12,470 nucleotides of DNA. Origin: Gardnerella vaginalis (GTDB taxonomy: Bacteria > Actinomycetota > Actinomycetes > Actinomycetales > Bifidobacteriaceae). The position numbers and the translations under genes were made by a program. Shown piece by piece: positions 5,205 through 12,470 of this stretch. Positions within the stretch are counted from its first letter, which is position 1. The number at the start of each line of letters is the position of its first letter. The stretch is taken from assembly GCA_946997215.1 (NCBI GenBank), contig CAMPUL010000031.1:1-12470 (forward strand), written 5' to 3'. The notes beneath the pieces were generated by a model. The model did no database searches. It was not told the DNA's origin and worked only from the letters and a program-made list of their open reading frames with translations.

Positions 5205-5546
5205 ATTTTCATCATCTTTACTAGGATCATAAGCCTTAGCTTGATTAACTAAATCTTCTAAATCAGCTGGAAGTAAAGCGCCAGCTTGACGATAAATAAC
5301 ATCTCCGCGCTTAATAACCATAACTGTTGGAACCGCTTTAATCGCAGCTGCACTCGCCAAATCTGGAGACTGATCAATATCTACTTTAACAAACGGAACA
5401 TCTTCAAATTTTGCGCTTACTTGCTCAAAAATCGGCCCAAAAGCACGGCAAGGACCGCACCAAGTGGCCCAAAAATCAACAACAACTACCTCGTTGGTGC
5501 TTGCAATCTTCTCAAAATCTTCTTGAGTAGCGTGAATAAGTGCCAT
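5190..5546 (-). CDS. trxA: Thioredoxin
   Basis: This is a 118-residue cytoplasmic thiol:disulfide oxidoreductase that reduces protein disulfides and is itself recharged by thioredoxin reductase, which is not in this window. The active site WCGPC lies at residues 29-33, and the cis-proline is in AVPT (Pro73). DFWATWCGPC and VKVDID are classic thioredoxin segments. The ATG start has the Shine-Dalgarno AAGGAG five bases upstream. Compared with E. coli TrxA (about 108 residues) it carries a short acidic tail, PSKDDENSKDN, whose end is repeated in the DNA just after the stop. It is divergent from serS across a gap of about 118 bp. Confidence 0.96.
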   Translation of the reverse strand: MALIHATQEDFEKIASTNEVVVVDFWATWCGPCRAFGPIFEQVSAKFEDVPFVKVDIDQSPDLASAAAIKAVPTVMVIKRGDVIYRQAGALLPADLEDLVNQAKAYDPSKDDENSKDN

Positions 5547-5664
5547 TTTTACTCCTTAAAACAAGATTTAATAAATTTTACACGTACACATGCTCATTCG
5601 CATCTGCCATTCGCACCATGCTTATACGCATTATCTGTCGCCTTACGGCACTAGGCTAGAAAAC

Positions 5665-6951
5665 ATGCTTGATATCCAATTTATTCGTGAACATGCCGAC
5701 GTAGTTAAGGAGTCGCAACGCAAGCGTGGCGAGTCCGTAGAACTTGTCGATGAAGTGCTTCGCGCAGACGATTTGCGCCGCACAAGCTTAAAGGCATTTG
5801 AGGCAGCTAGAGCCGATCAAAAAGCAATCGGCAAAAAGGTAGCAGCCGCAAGTGCAGACCAAAAAGCCGAACTTATTGCACAAACAAAAGAGTTAGCGCA
5901 AAAAGTTGCACAGTTTAAGGCTCAATCCGAGCAAGCTACTGCCGACTACACAACAGCAATGTGGAAGCTTTCTAACATTGTAGAAGACGAAGCTCCAGAA
6001 GGCGGAGAAGACGACTACGTTGTAGTTAAAAAGGTTGGCACACCTCGCGACTTTGCGGCAGAAGGCTTTGAACCAAAGGATCACTTAACTCTTGGAACTG
6101 GCGTTGCTGGAATCGATATGCGCAGAGGCGTAAAAGTTGCAGGATCGCGCTTCTACTTCTTGCGCGGAGCTGTAGCACGCTTGCAAATCGCAATGCTTAC
6201 AATGGCTGTAGACCAAGCAGAAGAGCACGGCTTTACGCTTGCGATTACGCCAACACTTGTGCGCCCAGAAGTTATGCGCGGAACTGGATTCTTGAATTCT
6301 CACGCAGACGAGATTTATCGCCTTCGCGAGCCAGATGATCAATACTTAGTTGGCACATCCGAAGTTGCTCTTGCTGGCATGCATGAAGATGAAATACTTG
6401 ACTTAAGCAATGGCGCTTTGCGCTACTGCGGTTGGTCGAGCTGCTACCGCCGAGAAGCTGGTGCTGCTGGAAAAGATACTTCCGGCATTATTCGCGTGCA
6501 TCAATTCGATAAAGTAGAGATGTTCGTTTATTGCAAGCAAGAAGATTCTCGCGCAGAACATCAAAAGTTACTCGGCATGGAGCAAGAGATGCTTGCTAAG
6601 GTGGAAGTGCCTTACCGCATTATTGACACCGCTGCTGGTGACCTTGGCTCTTCTGCTGCGCGCAAGTTTGATTGCGAAGCTTGGGTTCCAACTCAGGGTC
6701 GCTACCGCGAGCTTACTTCTACTTCTAATTGCACGGAGTATCAGGCTCGTCGCTTGAATGTTCGCGAGCGCATAGAAGATGGCGGAACTCGCCCAGTTAG
6801 CACGCTTAATGGCACTTTGGCTACTACTCGCTGGCTTGTTGCTATTTTGGAAAATCATCAGCACGAAGATGGTTCAATTGACATTCCAAAGGCTATGCAA
6901 GCATACATGGGCGGCAAAGAGGTTATTGAGCCTACTAAGTGGGAAGCCTAA
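5665..6951 (+). CDS. serS: Seryl-tRNA synthetase
   Basis: This is a 428-residue class II aminoacyl-tRNA synthetase that charges tRNA-Ser with serine. Residues about 28-105 form the N-terminal helical arm that contacts the long variable arm of tRNA-Ser. The catalytic core shows TSE (231-233, serine binding), motif 2 around [13 protein letters not shown] (260-272) and motif 3 [15 protein letters not shown] (382-396) with Arg389. This motif 3 wording is the actinobacterial form, not the NGSGLAVGR form seen in E. coli-type enzymes. I chose the ATG at 5665 because [10 protein letters not shown] is the conserved N-terminus; an upstream ATG at 5590 would add 25 residues unlike the family. No strong Shine-Dalgarno precedes it. 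The gene ends in a strong terminator. Confidence 0.97.
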   Translation: MLDIQFIREHADVVKESQRKRGESVELVDEVLRADDLRRTSLKAFEAARADQKAIGKKVAAASADQKAELIAQTKELAQKVAQFKAQSEQATADYTTAMWKLSNIVEDEAPEGGEDDYVVVKKVGTPRDFAAEGFEPKDHLTLGTGVAGIDMRRGVKVAGSRFYFLRGAVARLQIAMLTMAVDQAEEHGFTLAITPTLVRPEVMRGTGFLNSHADEIYRLREPDDQYLVGTSEVALAGMHEDEILDLSNGALRYCGWSSCYRREAGAAGKDTSGIIRVHQFDKVEMFVYCKQEDSRAEHQKLLGMEQEMLAKVEVPYRIIDTAAGDLGSSAARKFDCEAWVPTQGRYRELTSTSNCTEYQARRLNVRERIEDGGTRPVSTLNGTLATTRWLVAILENHQHEDGSIDIPKAMQAYMGGKEVIEPTKWEA

Positions 6952-7009
6952 AAGCCTAAACTTAGAAGCCTAACGTGGCTTTAAGCTTTTAATATTAACG
7001 TTGACTAAT

Positions 7010-7049
7010 AAGTGTGCAAATCAGTTTTGGTTTGCACACTTTTTTATTT
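7010..7049 (+). terminator. Intrinsic terminator of serS
   Basis: Perfect 11-bp arms AAGTGTGCAAA (7010-7020) and TTTGCACACTT (7031-7041) enclose a 10-nt loop and run into TTTTT-A-TTT on the plus strand. It lies 59 bp past the serS stop and 37 bp beyond the convergent nuclease stop. The opposite side has only TTATTAGT, so it may stop minus-strand transcripts less well. Confidence 0.9.
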
Positions 7050-7085
7050 GCACAACGCAACAAAGCAACAACACCGCTCACAGCT

Positions 7086-7868
7086 CTACTTTGTAGGCAA
7101 CTCTTGCGCAGAACACCCGTGCAAAACAGACGCCATACTCTGCTTTTCGGCGCTTGTAACGCTAAGGTCGTACTTATACTTAACAGCAATCTGCCTAGCT
7201 ACATAACTGCATCTAAAAGACTTATTATATGGAAGCCAATACGCTGCAGAAGCAGAGCCTTTTTCTTGATTTGCTGCTCCTTGCACGGCAAGAAGGTTAA
7301 GCATATCGTTACCAAACTTAAGTCGCTTAGCACGATTCCACTTCCAAGCACCCGACTGCCAAGCGTTTTCTAGAGCCACAACGTGGTCAATTTGAACAAG
7401 CGCGCTAGTTTTTCTGCCTCGCACAAAGTTAATATCTAATCCTGTATATGGGTCGTGTAAAAGCCCAGACGCCACTTTGCAAGATCCCGCGTACTTAAAG
7501 CGAACATGCGTTAAATCACGCGCAAGAACGTCTTCTCGAACATCACAACCGTTTTTATTATCGTCTGTAGTTCTATACCCAAAAACGCTTCTGTTATATC
7601 CAGAAGCATGCGACTTATCTACTTTTAACTTGCTAAGCTTTTCTGCAGCCTCTCCACTGGCAACGTATTCTCCAGTGATATTCCCAACATCTTGGTTAAT
7701 TTTAGGCAAAACTAAGCCAATAACAATTCCTACAAGAATCGCGAGCGCAATAAGCCATATAAAAGACGTTACGCTCCTAGAGATTGGAGCGTTACTATAG
7801 CGCGCATCACCTACTCTACGGTTACTACGATTACTACGACTACTACGGTTACTACGATTGCGCAGCAT
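7086..7868 (-). CDS. Membrane-anchored HNH endonuclease family protein (DUF1524)
   Basis: This 260-residue protein has an N-terminal tail rich in Arg, Ser and Asn (2-18), one transmembrane segment (33-54) and a C-terminal nuclease domain predicted to face outside. Conserved landmarks are GCDVREDVLARDL (107-119), the metal and catalytic pair Asp161-His162 in VQIDHVVALENAW, NLLAV (191-195) and NQEKGSAS with WLPYNKSFRC (211-220). These match secreted actinobacterial DUF1524 nucleases. Cys108/Cys129 and Cys220/Cys252 could form disulfides. The ATG at 7868 lies inside the last codons of the ABC gene, a 17-bp overlap in another frame, with no Shine-Dalgarno, which points to coupled translation. Surface DNA degradation, for nutrients or defence, is inferred. 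The N-terminal RSN run is encoded by a 9-nt tandem repeat. Confidence 0.88.
   Translation of the reverse strand: MLRNRSNRSSRSNRSNRRVGDARYSNAPISRSVTSFIWLIALAILVGIVIGLVLPKINQDVGNITGEYVASGEAAEKLSKLKVDKSHASGYNRSVFGYRTTDDNKNGCDVREDVLARDLTHVRFKYAGSCKVASGLLHDPYTGLDINFVRGRKTSALVQIDHVVALENAWQSGAWKWNRAKRLKFGNDMLNLLAVQGAANQEKGSASAAYWLPYNKSFRCSYVARQIAVKYKYDLSVTSAEKQSMASVLHGCSAQELPTK
7821..7856. repeat. 9-nt tandem repeat in the nuclease N-terminus
   Basis: Four 9-nt units ending TACTACG (7821-7829, 7830-7838, 7839-7847, 7848-7856) encode the Arg-Ser-Asn run on the minus strand. The unit is a multiple of three, so gain or loss of copies would alter tail length without a frameshift. The last unit also spans the ABC stop codon. 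Confidence 0.75.
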
Positions 7869-10425
7869 GATTAATATCTACAACCCAAGGAATACGACGT
7901 ATAACAATGTTGAGCACTTGTTGAATAAGGCTAATAAGAATAATGATTGCCATAACTGCGTATACAACGTTCCATTGCGGATTCTTAGTTACAAGCGGGT
8001 GGATTGTGCTAGAAACAAGCATTATTGCGTTTGCGATTCCAATAAGCGAAACCGACATAAGAATCGCTTGCATTCTGCCGACTTTGCGCGATAATCTTAC
8101 GCGTTGCTGAGCCAATTTTCGCATTGAATCAACAACTCGTCTAACGCAATAGTCTCCTTGACGGAATGCCAATACTTCTTGCAAACCAAGTTCCACATCG
8201 TCTACTTCTAATTCAACCATTTTTTGGTCTAAATGAACTTTATTAATAAATCCTTTAAGGCTCAAGCTAAACAATCCTGGGATCACAAACACGATTAGCA
8301 AACAAATCACAGACGCAAAAATCGCGATTTGAACACTAAAGTAGCTTAGCAAAACGATTGCTGGAATAATAGAAAGAATCATTCCAACGCTCATACTAAG
8401 ACCTGCCTTGTGTAAGTGAGCGTGATGAAGGTCTAGCCCTGCAAAAGACGCGACAAGCGTTAAGCATCTTAAGCATGCGCAAACAACTAAAACAAGAACG
8501 TAGTCTTTAACACCTAAACCAAAAAGTGGCCTGCTTGCTATAGCAAACATTGCTGCAATTGCGCAAACAGGAATCAACAAAGCGCAAACAATATTTATTA
8601 CAGTTGAGAAGGCACTGAGAATGGCAAATAATGCTTTCTTTAAGTAAGATACTTTTGATTTTTTGCCACTATTATGCGCAATATTTTCATGCTCATTTTC
8701 ATGCTCATTTTCATGCTCATCGCTACCTGCATCGCCACTTTGCGCGCGTAAATCTCCGTTTGAATCATCACTTAGTGCGCCTACAGATGCAGCTCGCGCA
8801 CGCGAATCACTAAACACACTAACTTTAACTAAATTGTCTGCACTAGTGGCGTAGCTATCGCTTGGAAGAAACACAAGAATAGTTGCTTTTTTGGCAATTT
8901 TGCGCAAAACATCACATAAGTTTTTAGCTTCTTTAGCACTAATATCTTTGGAAGAATAGTCAAAAATGTATACAGGCGTGCGGCGAATCAACGCGCGTGC
9001 CATAACAAGTCGTCTAAGAATGTCTTGCTTATTTTCGGCATGAATATTTTCTACTCGCAAGTCTAAACCGTTGTAATCTGCGTAAACAACACCATCCGCA
9101 CGAGCGGCTCCAAGTGCCTGCCACATAGACGTAGTAGTAGCGTTTTTAGACGCCATCAATAAGTTTTCTCGCAAAGTGGCAGAAAACAGGTGACTATTCT
9201 TGCGAACAATCGTTACAAGATCTGCCAACGCACCAGGATCTACATTATTTAGAGTTATATAAGAAGGATTTCCAGCAATATCGCCAAAATCAGATGCCAC
9301 AAATGGCGAATCCGCACCTAAATCAGGCAAAGCATAACTATCACTATAAGATAGCGCAACGTTTGATTTAGAGCTAAAAGTAACGCCATTAAGAACGTTG
9401 TGCGCAACTAAATCGTAATACTCGCTTGGCATTACATTCAGTTTTCCACTAGAAACATTAAAGGATGCGCGCAAAGAACAATTATTCTTAACAAAATTAC
9501 AACGAACATGAAGAGAAACGTTGCTAGCGCCATCTGGAATACTCAAAGACGACTTATTGTCTATTTTTTCTAGCACAGATTGTGAATATTCGTAATCCAA
9601 AGCAGATGAATTATTGGAAGAACTACCATTAGCAGCAACACTTTTGAACAAATCGCCAATATTATTTAGCCCCAAAACAGCACGATTTTTAATATGCATG
9701 CAATTAGCAACTCGGCGAATTGGATCCACGCTTAACATAAGCAGCGGCAAAGTTAGCATTGCTGCAGGAAGGCCCACAGACCTAACCGAAAGAAGCCAAA
9801 CCGTGCAAACAACAGCAACAGCAATCATAAAATACGTCAAAAAAGCACACAAACAACGCAACGAAACACGAACGTTATAAAGCGCAGTACAAAGAGCTAA
9901 AGCAGAAAAAACGGCCGCAACAAGGCAAATACTCGCTAAATAAGTGTTGATTGAGAACAACGCAATGCTAACAGCAAAAGGCATAGGAAAAGCTGCGAAA
10001 ATTTGCGGCAAAAGCAAACCAGCCCAACGCTGAACCCAAGCAATATCTTCATTTACGCAAATCGAAGAATACTCAACAGAATCAGTACGATTAGCCGAAC
10101 TGAGCGAAATCATAGATCGCAACATCTTCGGTCGAAGCTTCATAGCTACGCGAGTGCCAATCTCGGTAGAAAAAATACAAGATTGATGGAAAGCAACGTA
10201 TTTTATAATCAAAATACCAACAAGCGAAATCAAATAAGACGTTAACTCAACGGAGCTAAGCAAAGATTTACCAGTGTATTTTGCTGGAATCAAAATAGGC
10301 GAAAGAATGCCAACGCAAACATACACAAAACCAATGTTTGCAAGAGAAGATATAGCAAGACACGCCGCTCTTAAGGCAACCAGATGTTTAACACCTGGAA
10401 CAAAAGCAAAGAAACGACTAATCAT
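7852..10425 (-). CDS. Degenerate CydDC-like ABC transporter: TMD, inactive NBD, TMD
   Basis: This 857-residue membrane protein resembles a fused CydD-CydC-type ABC exporter. Membrane helices occur at about 15-80 and 135-235. Residues 295-540 occupy the place of an ATPase domain: NSHLFSATLRENLLMA (410-425) matches the Q-loop and following region, LRRLVMARALIRRTPVYIFDY (470-490) matches the helix and Walker B, and TILVFLPSDSYATSADNLV matches the H-loop region. Yet no Walker A is present, the LSGGQ signature is replaced (AENKQDI), the Walker B Glu is Tyr490 and the H-loop His is missing. A second membrane domain (595-850) follows, after which the gene stops without a second ATPase domain. HENE repeats lie at 570-581. 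The start ATG has AAGGA seven bases upstream. The frame is intact over 2.5 kb, so it is not a recent pseudogene. ATP-driven transport seems impossible without an external ATPase. Confidence 0.8.
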   Translation of the reverse strand: MISRFFAFVPGVKHLVALRAACLAISSLANIGFVYVCVGILSPILIPAKYTGKSLLSSVELTSYLISLVGILIIKYVAFHQSCIFSTEIGTRVAMKLRPKMLRSMISLSSANRTDSVEYSSICVNEDIAWVQRWAGLLLPQIFAAFPMPFAVSIALFSINTYLASICLVAAVFSALALCTALYNVRVSLRCLCAFLTYFMIAVAVVCTVWLLSVRSVGLPAAMLTLPLLMLSVDPIRRVANCMHIKNRAVLGLNNIGDLFKSVAANGSSSNNSSALDYEYSQSVLEKIDNKSSLSIPDGASNVSLHVRCNFVKNNCSLRASFNVSSGKLNVMPSEYYDLVAHNVLNGVTFSSKSNVALSYSDSYALPDLGADSPFVASDFGDIAGNPSYITLNNVDPGALADLVTIVRKNSHLFSATLRENLLMASKNATTTSMWQALGAARADGVVYADYNGLDLRVENIHAENKQDILRRLVMARALIRRTPVYIFDYSSKDISAKEAKNLCDVLRKIAKKATILVFLPSDSYATSADNLVKVSVFSDSRARAASVGALSDDSNGDLRAQSGDAGSDEHENEHENEHENIAHNSGKKSKVSYLKKALFAILSAFSTVINIVCALLIPVCAIAAMFAIASRPLFGLGVKDYVLVLVVCACLRCLTLVASFAGLDLHHAHLHKAGLSMSVGMILSIIPAIVLLSYFSVQIAIFASVICLLIVFVIPGLFSLSLKGFINKVHLDQKMVELEVDDVELGLQEVLAFRQGDYCVRRVVDSMRKLAQQRVRLSRKVGRMQAILMSVSLIGIANAIMLVSSTIHPLVTKNPQWNVVYAVMAIIILISLIQQVLNIVIRRIPWVVDINHAAQS
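8683..8718. repeat. 12-nt tandem repeat encoding HENE units
   Basis: Three exact copies of ATTTTCATGCTC (8683-8694, 8695-8706, 8707-8718) encode His-Glu-Asn-Glu repeats in the linker between the inactive ATPase domain and the second membrane domain of the ABC protein. The unit is in frame, so copy-number change would alter only linker length. Confidence 0.9.
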
Positions 10426-10448
10426 TTAACTATCCTTTTCTTGTTCAT
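10422..10448 (-). CDS. Possible 8-residue upstream ORF (leader peptide)
   Basis: A minus-strand ATG at 10448 opens the reading frame MNKKRIVK and ends in a TGA (10422-10424) that overlaps the ABC gene's ATG as ATGA. The Shine-Dalgarno of the ABC gene (AAGGA) lies inside this small frame, so ribosomes reading it could re-initiate on, or compete with, the ABC start. Its own ribosome site is weak (TAGG). It is too short to be sure. Confidence 0.25.
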   Translation of the reverse strand: MNKKRIVK

Positions 10449-10492
10449 AAAACCTACAAAACTTACAAAATCAATAAAACCTACAAAATCAA
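10447..10492. repeat. 15-bp direct repeat in the ABC leader
   Basis: ATAAAACCTACAAAA occurs at 10447-10461 and 10474-10488, 27 bp apart; a related ACAAAATCAA also occurs twice. The repeats cover the stretch just upstream of the ABC ribosome-binding site. Confidence 0.7.
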
Positions 10493-10500
10493 CGTAGTTA

Positions 10501-10514
10501 TCTTATGCATAAGA
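10501..10514. promoter_or_regulatory. 14-bp perfect palindrome in the ABC leader
   Basis: TCTTATGCATAAGA is identical on both strands. It lies about 90-100 nt downstream of the predicted transcription start and 76 bp before the ABC ATG. A site for a dimeric regulator is possible; as RNA it could only form an intermolecular or very tight stem. Confidence 0.35.
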
Positions 10515-10612
10515 GCAAACACATTTAACACAATGCAAACAAACACAAAAACAGCCCAACATATAAACATCAAACAAATCTAATACTCACAGCACATCTA
10601 AACTCTTAAAGC

Positions 10613-10640
10613 ATTATAAACCACTTTGCAAACCCGTAAA
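10613..10640 (-). promoter_or_regulatory. Predicted promoter of the ABC-nuclease pair
   Basis: On the minus strand a consensus -10 box TATAAT (10613-10618) lies 16 bp after the -35-like TTTACG (10635-10640). The start would be near 10606, leaving a leader of about 180 nt before the ABC ATG. The -35 and spacing match those predicted upstream of the Rpf-like gene. Confidence 0.55.
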
Positions 10641-10759
10641 ATACACTTTTACAAGCACTCTCTAACACACAGATTCACTACCTCTTACAACACATAAGAT
10701 TACGCTAAACGCCAGGCATCAACACGCCGAATTGTAGATTGCGAGCTACAAAATGCGCG

Positions 10760-11443
10760 CTACCCCAAATGCCAACTCAAACGATGCAAATCGCTAGCGC
10801 CGTGCTCCAAAATCGCATCCCTATGCGCTTTAGAACCATAGCCCTTGTTATGCGCCCAATCGTAAACAGCATATTTTGGATTTTGCGCTAAATCAATCAT
10901 CAACGAATCTCGAGTCACCTTTGCAATAACAGAAGCCGCAGAAACACTAGCGCACTTTTGATCTGCCTTAACTAAAGTGTGAACTTTTACAGAAAATTGC
11001 ATACTAGGCGCATCAAAAGTACCTAAAGCTTTGCCAACGTAATTGAACGGACCGTCCAAAATAGCAGCAATCTGTGCATCTTTAAGGCTAGAGCGCATGC
11101 GATTTTGAACATCGTTAATCGCATTAATCGCAGCAACACCAAGAGCGTAGCTAATACCCCACTCGTCAATTTGACGATTTGTGCAAGAGCCAACAGCAAA
11201 AGCATCGCACCAATTTTCAATCGGCTCCAGCAAACCTTCCCGCTTATGCGCATTAAGAAGCTTAGAATCCGCTAAACCTTGCGGAAAACTGCCCGACTTA
11301 ATCTTTTGCGCGCTAAAAAGAGCAGCTCCAACCATAACAGGACCAGCAAGACTGCCGCGACCAACCTCGTCTAAGCCAATAACCCAGTCAAATCCGCTGC
11401 TTATAAGGCTCTGCTCAAAGTCAAAAGATGGAATAATTGCCAA
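10760..11443 (-). CDS. rnhB: Ribonuclease HII
   Basis: This 227-residue cytoplasmic enzyme cuts the RNA strand of RNA-DNA hybrids and removes single ribonucleotides from DNA, using divalent metal. The acidic site residues are visible: Asp25 and Glu26 in GLDEVGRGSLAGP, Asp130 in AAILDGP and Asp161 in KADQKCASVSAASVIAKVTRD. GYGSKAH (201-207) and the terminal HRLSW are also family hallmarks. The start is a TTG at 11443 that places the conserved segment at the usual distance. AGTAGG six bases upstream is a weak ribosome site. No better start precedes the conserved core. It lies 74 bp after lepB on the same strand, so co-transcription is likely. Confidence 0.95.
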   Translation of the reverse strand: MAIIPSFDFEQSLISSGFDWVIGLDEVGRGSLAGPVMVGAALFSAQKIKSGSFPQGLADSKLLNAHKREGLLEPIENWCDAFAVGSCTNRQIDEWGISYALGVAAINAINDVQNRMRSSLKDAQIAAILDGPFNYVGKALGTFDAPSMQFSVKVHTLVKADQKCASVSAASVIAKVTRDSLMIDLAQNPKYAVYDWAHNKGYGSKAHRDAILEHGASDLHRLSWHLG

Positions 11444-11475
11444 AATTTGCCTACTCTTAACTACTTATTTGCGAT

Positions 11476-11525
11476 GTCTATTTACGTCTATTTACGTCTA
11501 TTTACGTCTACTTATGCCTACTCAT
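11476..11525. repeat. 10-nt tandem repeat between lepB and rnhB
   Basis: Three exact copies of GTCTATTTAC (11476-11505) are followed by two diverged copies, GTCTACTTAT and GCCTACTCAT. The last copy reaches into the final codons of lepB. The unit is not a multiple of three, but all exact copies are outside coding sequence. Copy number would change the spacing between lepB and the weak rnhB ribosome site. Confidence 0.85.
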
Positions 11526-12456
11526 TTGCAGATTTAGCTTTTACATTGTCAAAAGCATCGCTGTGATTTTCAAAAATGCCCATACGATTAAACGGCCAAA
11601 AACGCATAAACGCAACGCCTTCAATTTTAGAAATTGGCACTAAACCGTCGTCCCCATCGTTCTTATGATACCTAGAATCCGCTGAATTAGCGCGATTATC
11701 TCCAAGAACAAAAACATGGCCTGGCTTAACTTTTACCTTAAAAGCAAATGCGCTCGGACTTACACCTGGCCTAATGTAAGCAGATTCAAGAACTGGAACG
11801 CCATTAACCAAAATCGGGTCGCCATCCCCTTTGCACTCAACTGTATCTCCAGGAAGACCAATAAGGCGCTTAATTAAATCTTTGCCTGAAAGAATGCCGC
11901 CACTGCTGCTTTCTCCGCTTAGCCAATTAGCAGGATCTTCGAAAACAACAATATCACCACGATTTAGCGGAAAAACCCTAGGAGTTAGTTTAGACGTAAC
12001 AACGTAATCGCCTATATGAATTGTGTCTAGCATAGATCCCGACGGTATAAAATACACGCCAAGAATAAAAATACGCAAAAAAATTACAACAATAATAGGC
12101 ACAAGATACCAAGCAATAAGCTCTTTCCAAGAAGTTTTGAAGAGCTTTACTGTTCTTGCTTTAGAGCCATTTTGCGCTTGCGAATTTTGGTAATCACTTT
12201 GCTCCGAATTATTACCACGCAAAGCATAATTCACATAATCGCTATGATTCACGCAATTACCAGAAACGTGATTTCCCCTTATTTTGCAATGTTTAGAGTG
12301 CATACCCCTCCTAGCACTCTTAGAACCAAAATTAAAAACGCTCATAACACCAAAGCCAGAAGCAAGATTACGCTTGACTTCTGGCTCGGGTGGAACAGGA
12401 GAAGGATTCAAGCCGTGACCTGCTACATTAACAATATGATTATCGCTATTTTGCAA
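11518..12456 (-). CDS. lepB: Signal peptidase I (5' end uncertain, may extend past the window)
   Basis: This membrane-bound serine peptidase removes signal peptides from exported proteins. Counting from the TTG at 12456 (312 residues), a long polar cytoplasmic tail (1-110) precedes the membrane segment (113-135). Catalytic Ser141 lies in IPSGSM, GDIVVFEDP at 167-175, catalytic Lys196 in IKRLIGLPGD and the conserved GDNRANSADSR at 252-262. The residues between 175 and 193 are rich in Gly and Ser. The reading frame has no stop between 12456 and the window end, so the true start could be outside. An internal ATG at 12303 has a perfect AGGAGG (12307-12312), but only three bases away; starting there would give 261 residues and still include all catalytic parts. 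The product is certain; the start is not. Confidence 0.9.
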   Translation of the reverse strand: MQNSDNHIVNVAGHGLNPSPVPPEPEVKRNLASGFGVMSVFNFGSKSARRGMHSKHCKIRGNHVSGNCVNHSDYVNYALRGNNSEQSDYQNSQAQNGSKARTVKLFKTSWKELIAWYLVPIIVVIFLRIFILGVYFIPSGSMLDTIHIGDYVVTSKLTPRVFPLNRGDIVVFEDPANWLSGESSSGGILSGKDLIKRLIGLPGDTVECKGDGDPILVNGVPVLESAYIRPGVSPSAFAFKVKVKPGHVFVLGDNRANSADSRYHKNDGDDGLVPISKIEGVAFMRFWPFNRMGIFENHSDAFDNVKAKSANE

Positions 12457-12470
12457 GTCTTCGGAATGCA

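Larger units (their letters stand above)
10426..10759. other. 334-bp gene-free stretch upstream of the ABC gene
   Basis: This AT-rich region between rnhB and the ABC gene holds a predicted minus-strand promoter (10613-10640), a 14-bp palindrome (10501-10514), direct repeats (10447-10492) and a possible 8-codon ORF. Near the rnhB end there is only a weak stem, TTGTAG with CTACAA (10733-10750 area), without a U-run. No further gene or RNA motif is recognisable. Confidence 0.6.

Noticed and set aside
5547..5664. T-box or other tRNA-sensing leader before serS
   Set aside because: The gap is only 118 bp, no T-box core sequence or terminator hairpin is visible, and no convincing promoter could be placed.
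7852..10425. Calling the ABC gene a pseudogene
   Set aside because: ATPase motifs are gone, but the frame is uninterrupted for 857 codons with a ribosome site and a coupled downstream gene, so it is reported as an intact gene with an inactive domain.

Overview
The window looks like a chromosomal segment of a low-GC member of the Bifidobacteriaceae, most probably Gardnerella or a close relative. This rests on the actinobacterial character of several proteins: a SerS with the NGTLATTRW motif 3, an N-anchored DUF348/G5 lytic-transglycosylase-like protein, and a membrane-anchored DUF1524/HNH nuclease. An AT-rich base composition and many short tandem repeats between genes also fit. The species is inferred by eye, without any database search.

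Layout from left to right. Positions 1-500 hold a minus-strand tRNA operon (Gly-GCC, Cys-GCA, Val-GAC, Val-CAC in transcription order) with its own promoter and intrinsic terminator. A DeoR-family repressor follows on the minus strand (637-1428), with repeated AACAAACG-type motifs at both ends. Next is about 640 bp with no gene, which holds two structured elements: an 86-bp imperfect palindrome, and a 312-bp block bounded by 21-bp inverted repeats that contains a 25-bp near-perfect palindrome. This block resembles a MITE or a large folded RNA. A DHA2-type drug:H+ antiporter with a His-rich tail (2071-3729) and an Rpf-like cell-wall protein (3958-4962) come next, then thioredoxin (5190-5546), all on the minus strand. 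Only seryl-tRNA synthetase (5665-6951) is on the plus strand. It ends in a strong terminator, facing a convergent minus-strand pair.

That pair is the most unusual part of the window. An 857-residue CydD/CydC-like ABC transporter (7852-10425) has lost every recognisable ATPase motif in its internal nucleotide-binding domain, and it ends after a second membrane domain with no second ATPase domain. Its 3' end overlaps by 17 bp the start of a membrane-anchored DUF1524/HNH nuclease (7086-7868). Upstream are a leader of about 180 nt, a 14-bp palindrome and an 8-codon upstream ORF that overlaps the ABC start. The window closes with RNase HII (10760-11443) and signal peptidase I (11518 to about 12456), both minus strand. 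They are separated by a 10-nt tandem repeat, and the lepB reading frame stays open to the window edge.

Most genes are ordinary housekeeping functions: translation, redox, protein export and RNA/DNA hybrid removal. The points worth attention are the degenerate ABC-nuclease pair, the inverted-repeat element downstream of the antiporter, the candidate DeoR operators, and the many in-frame and intergenic micro-repeats.
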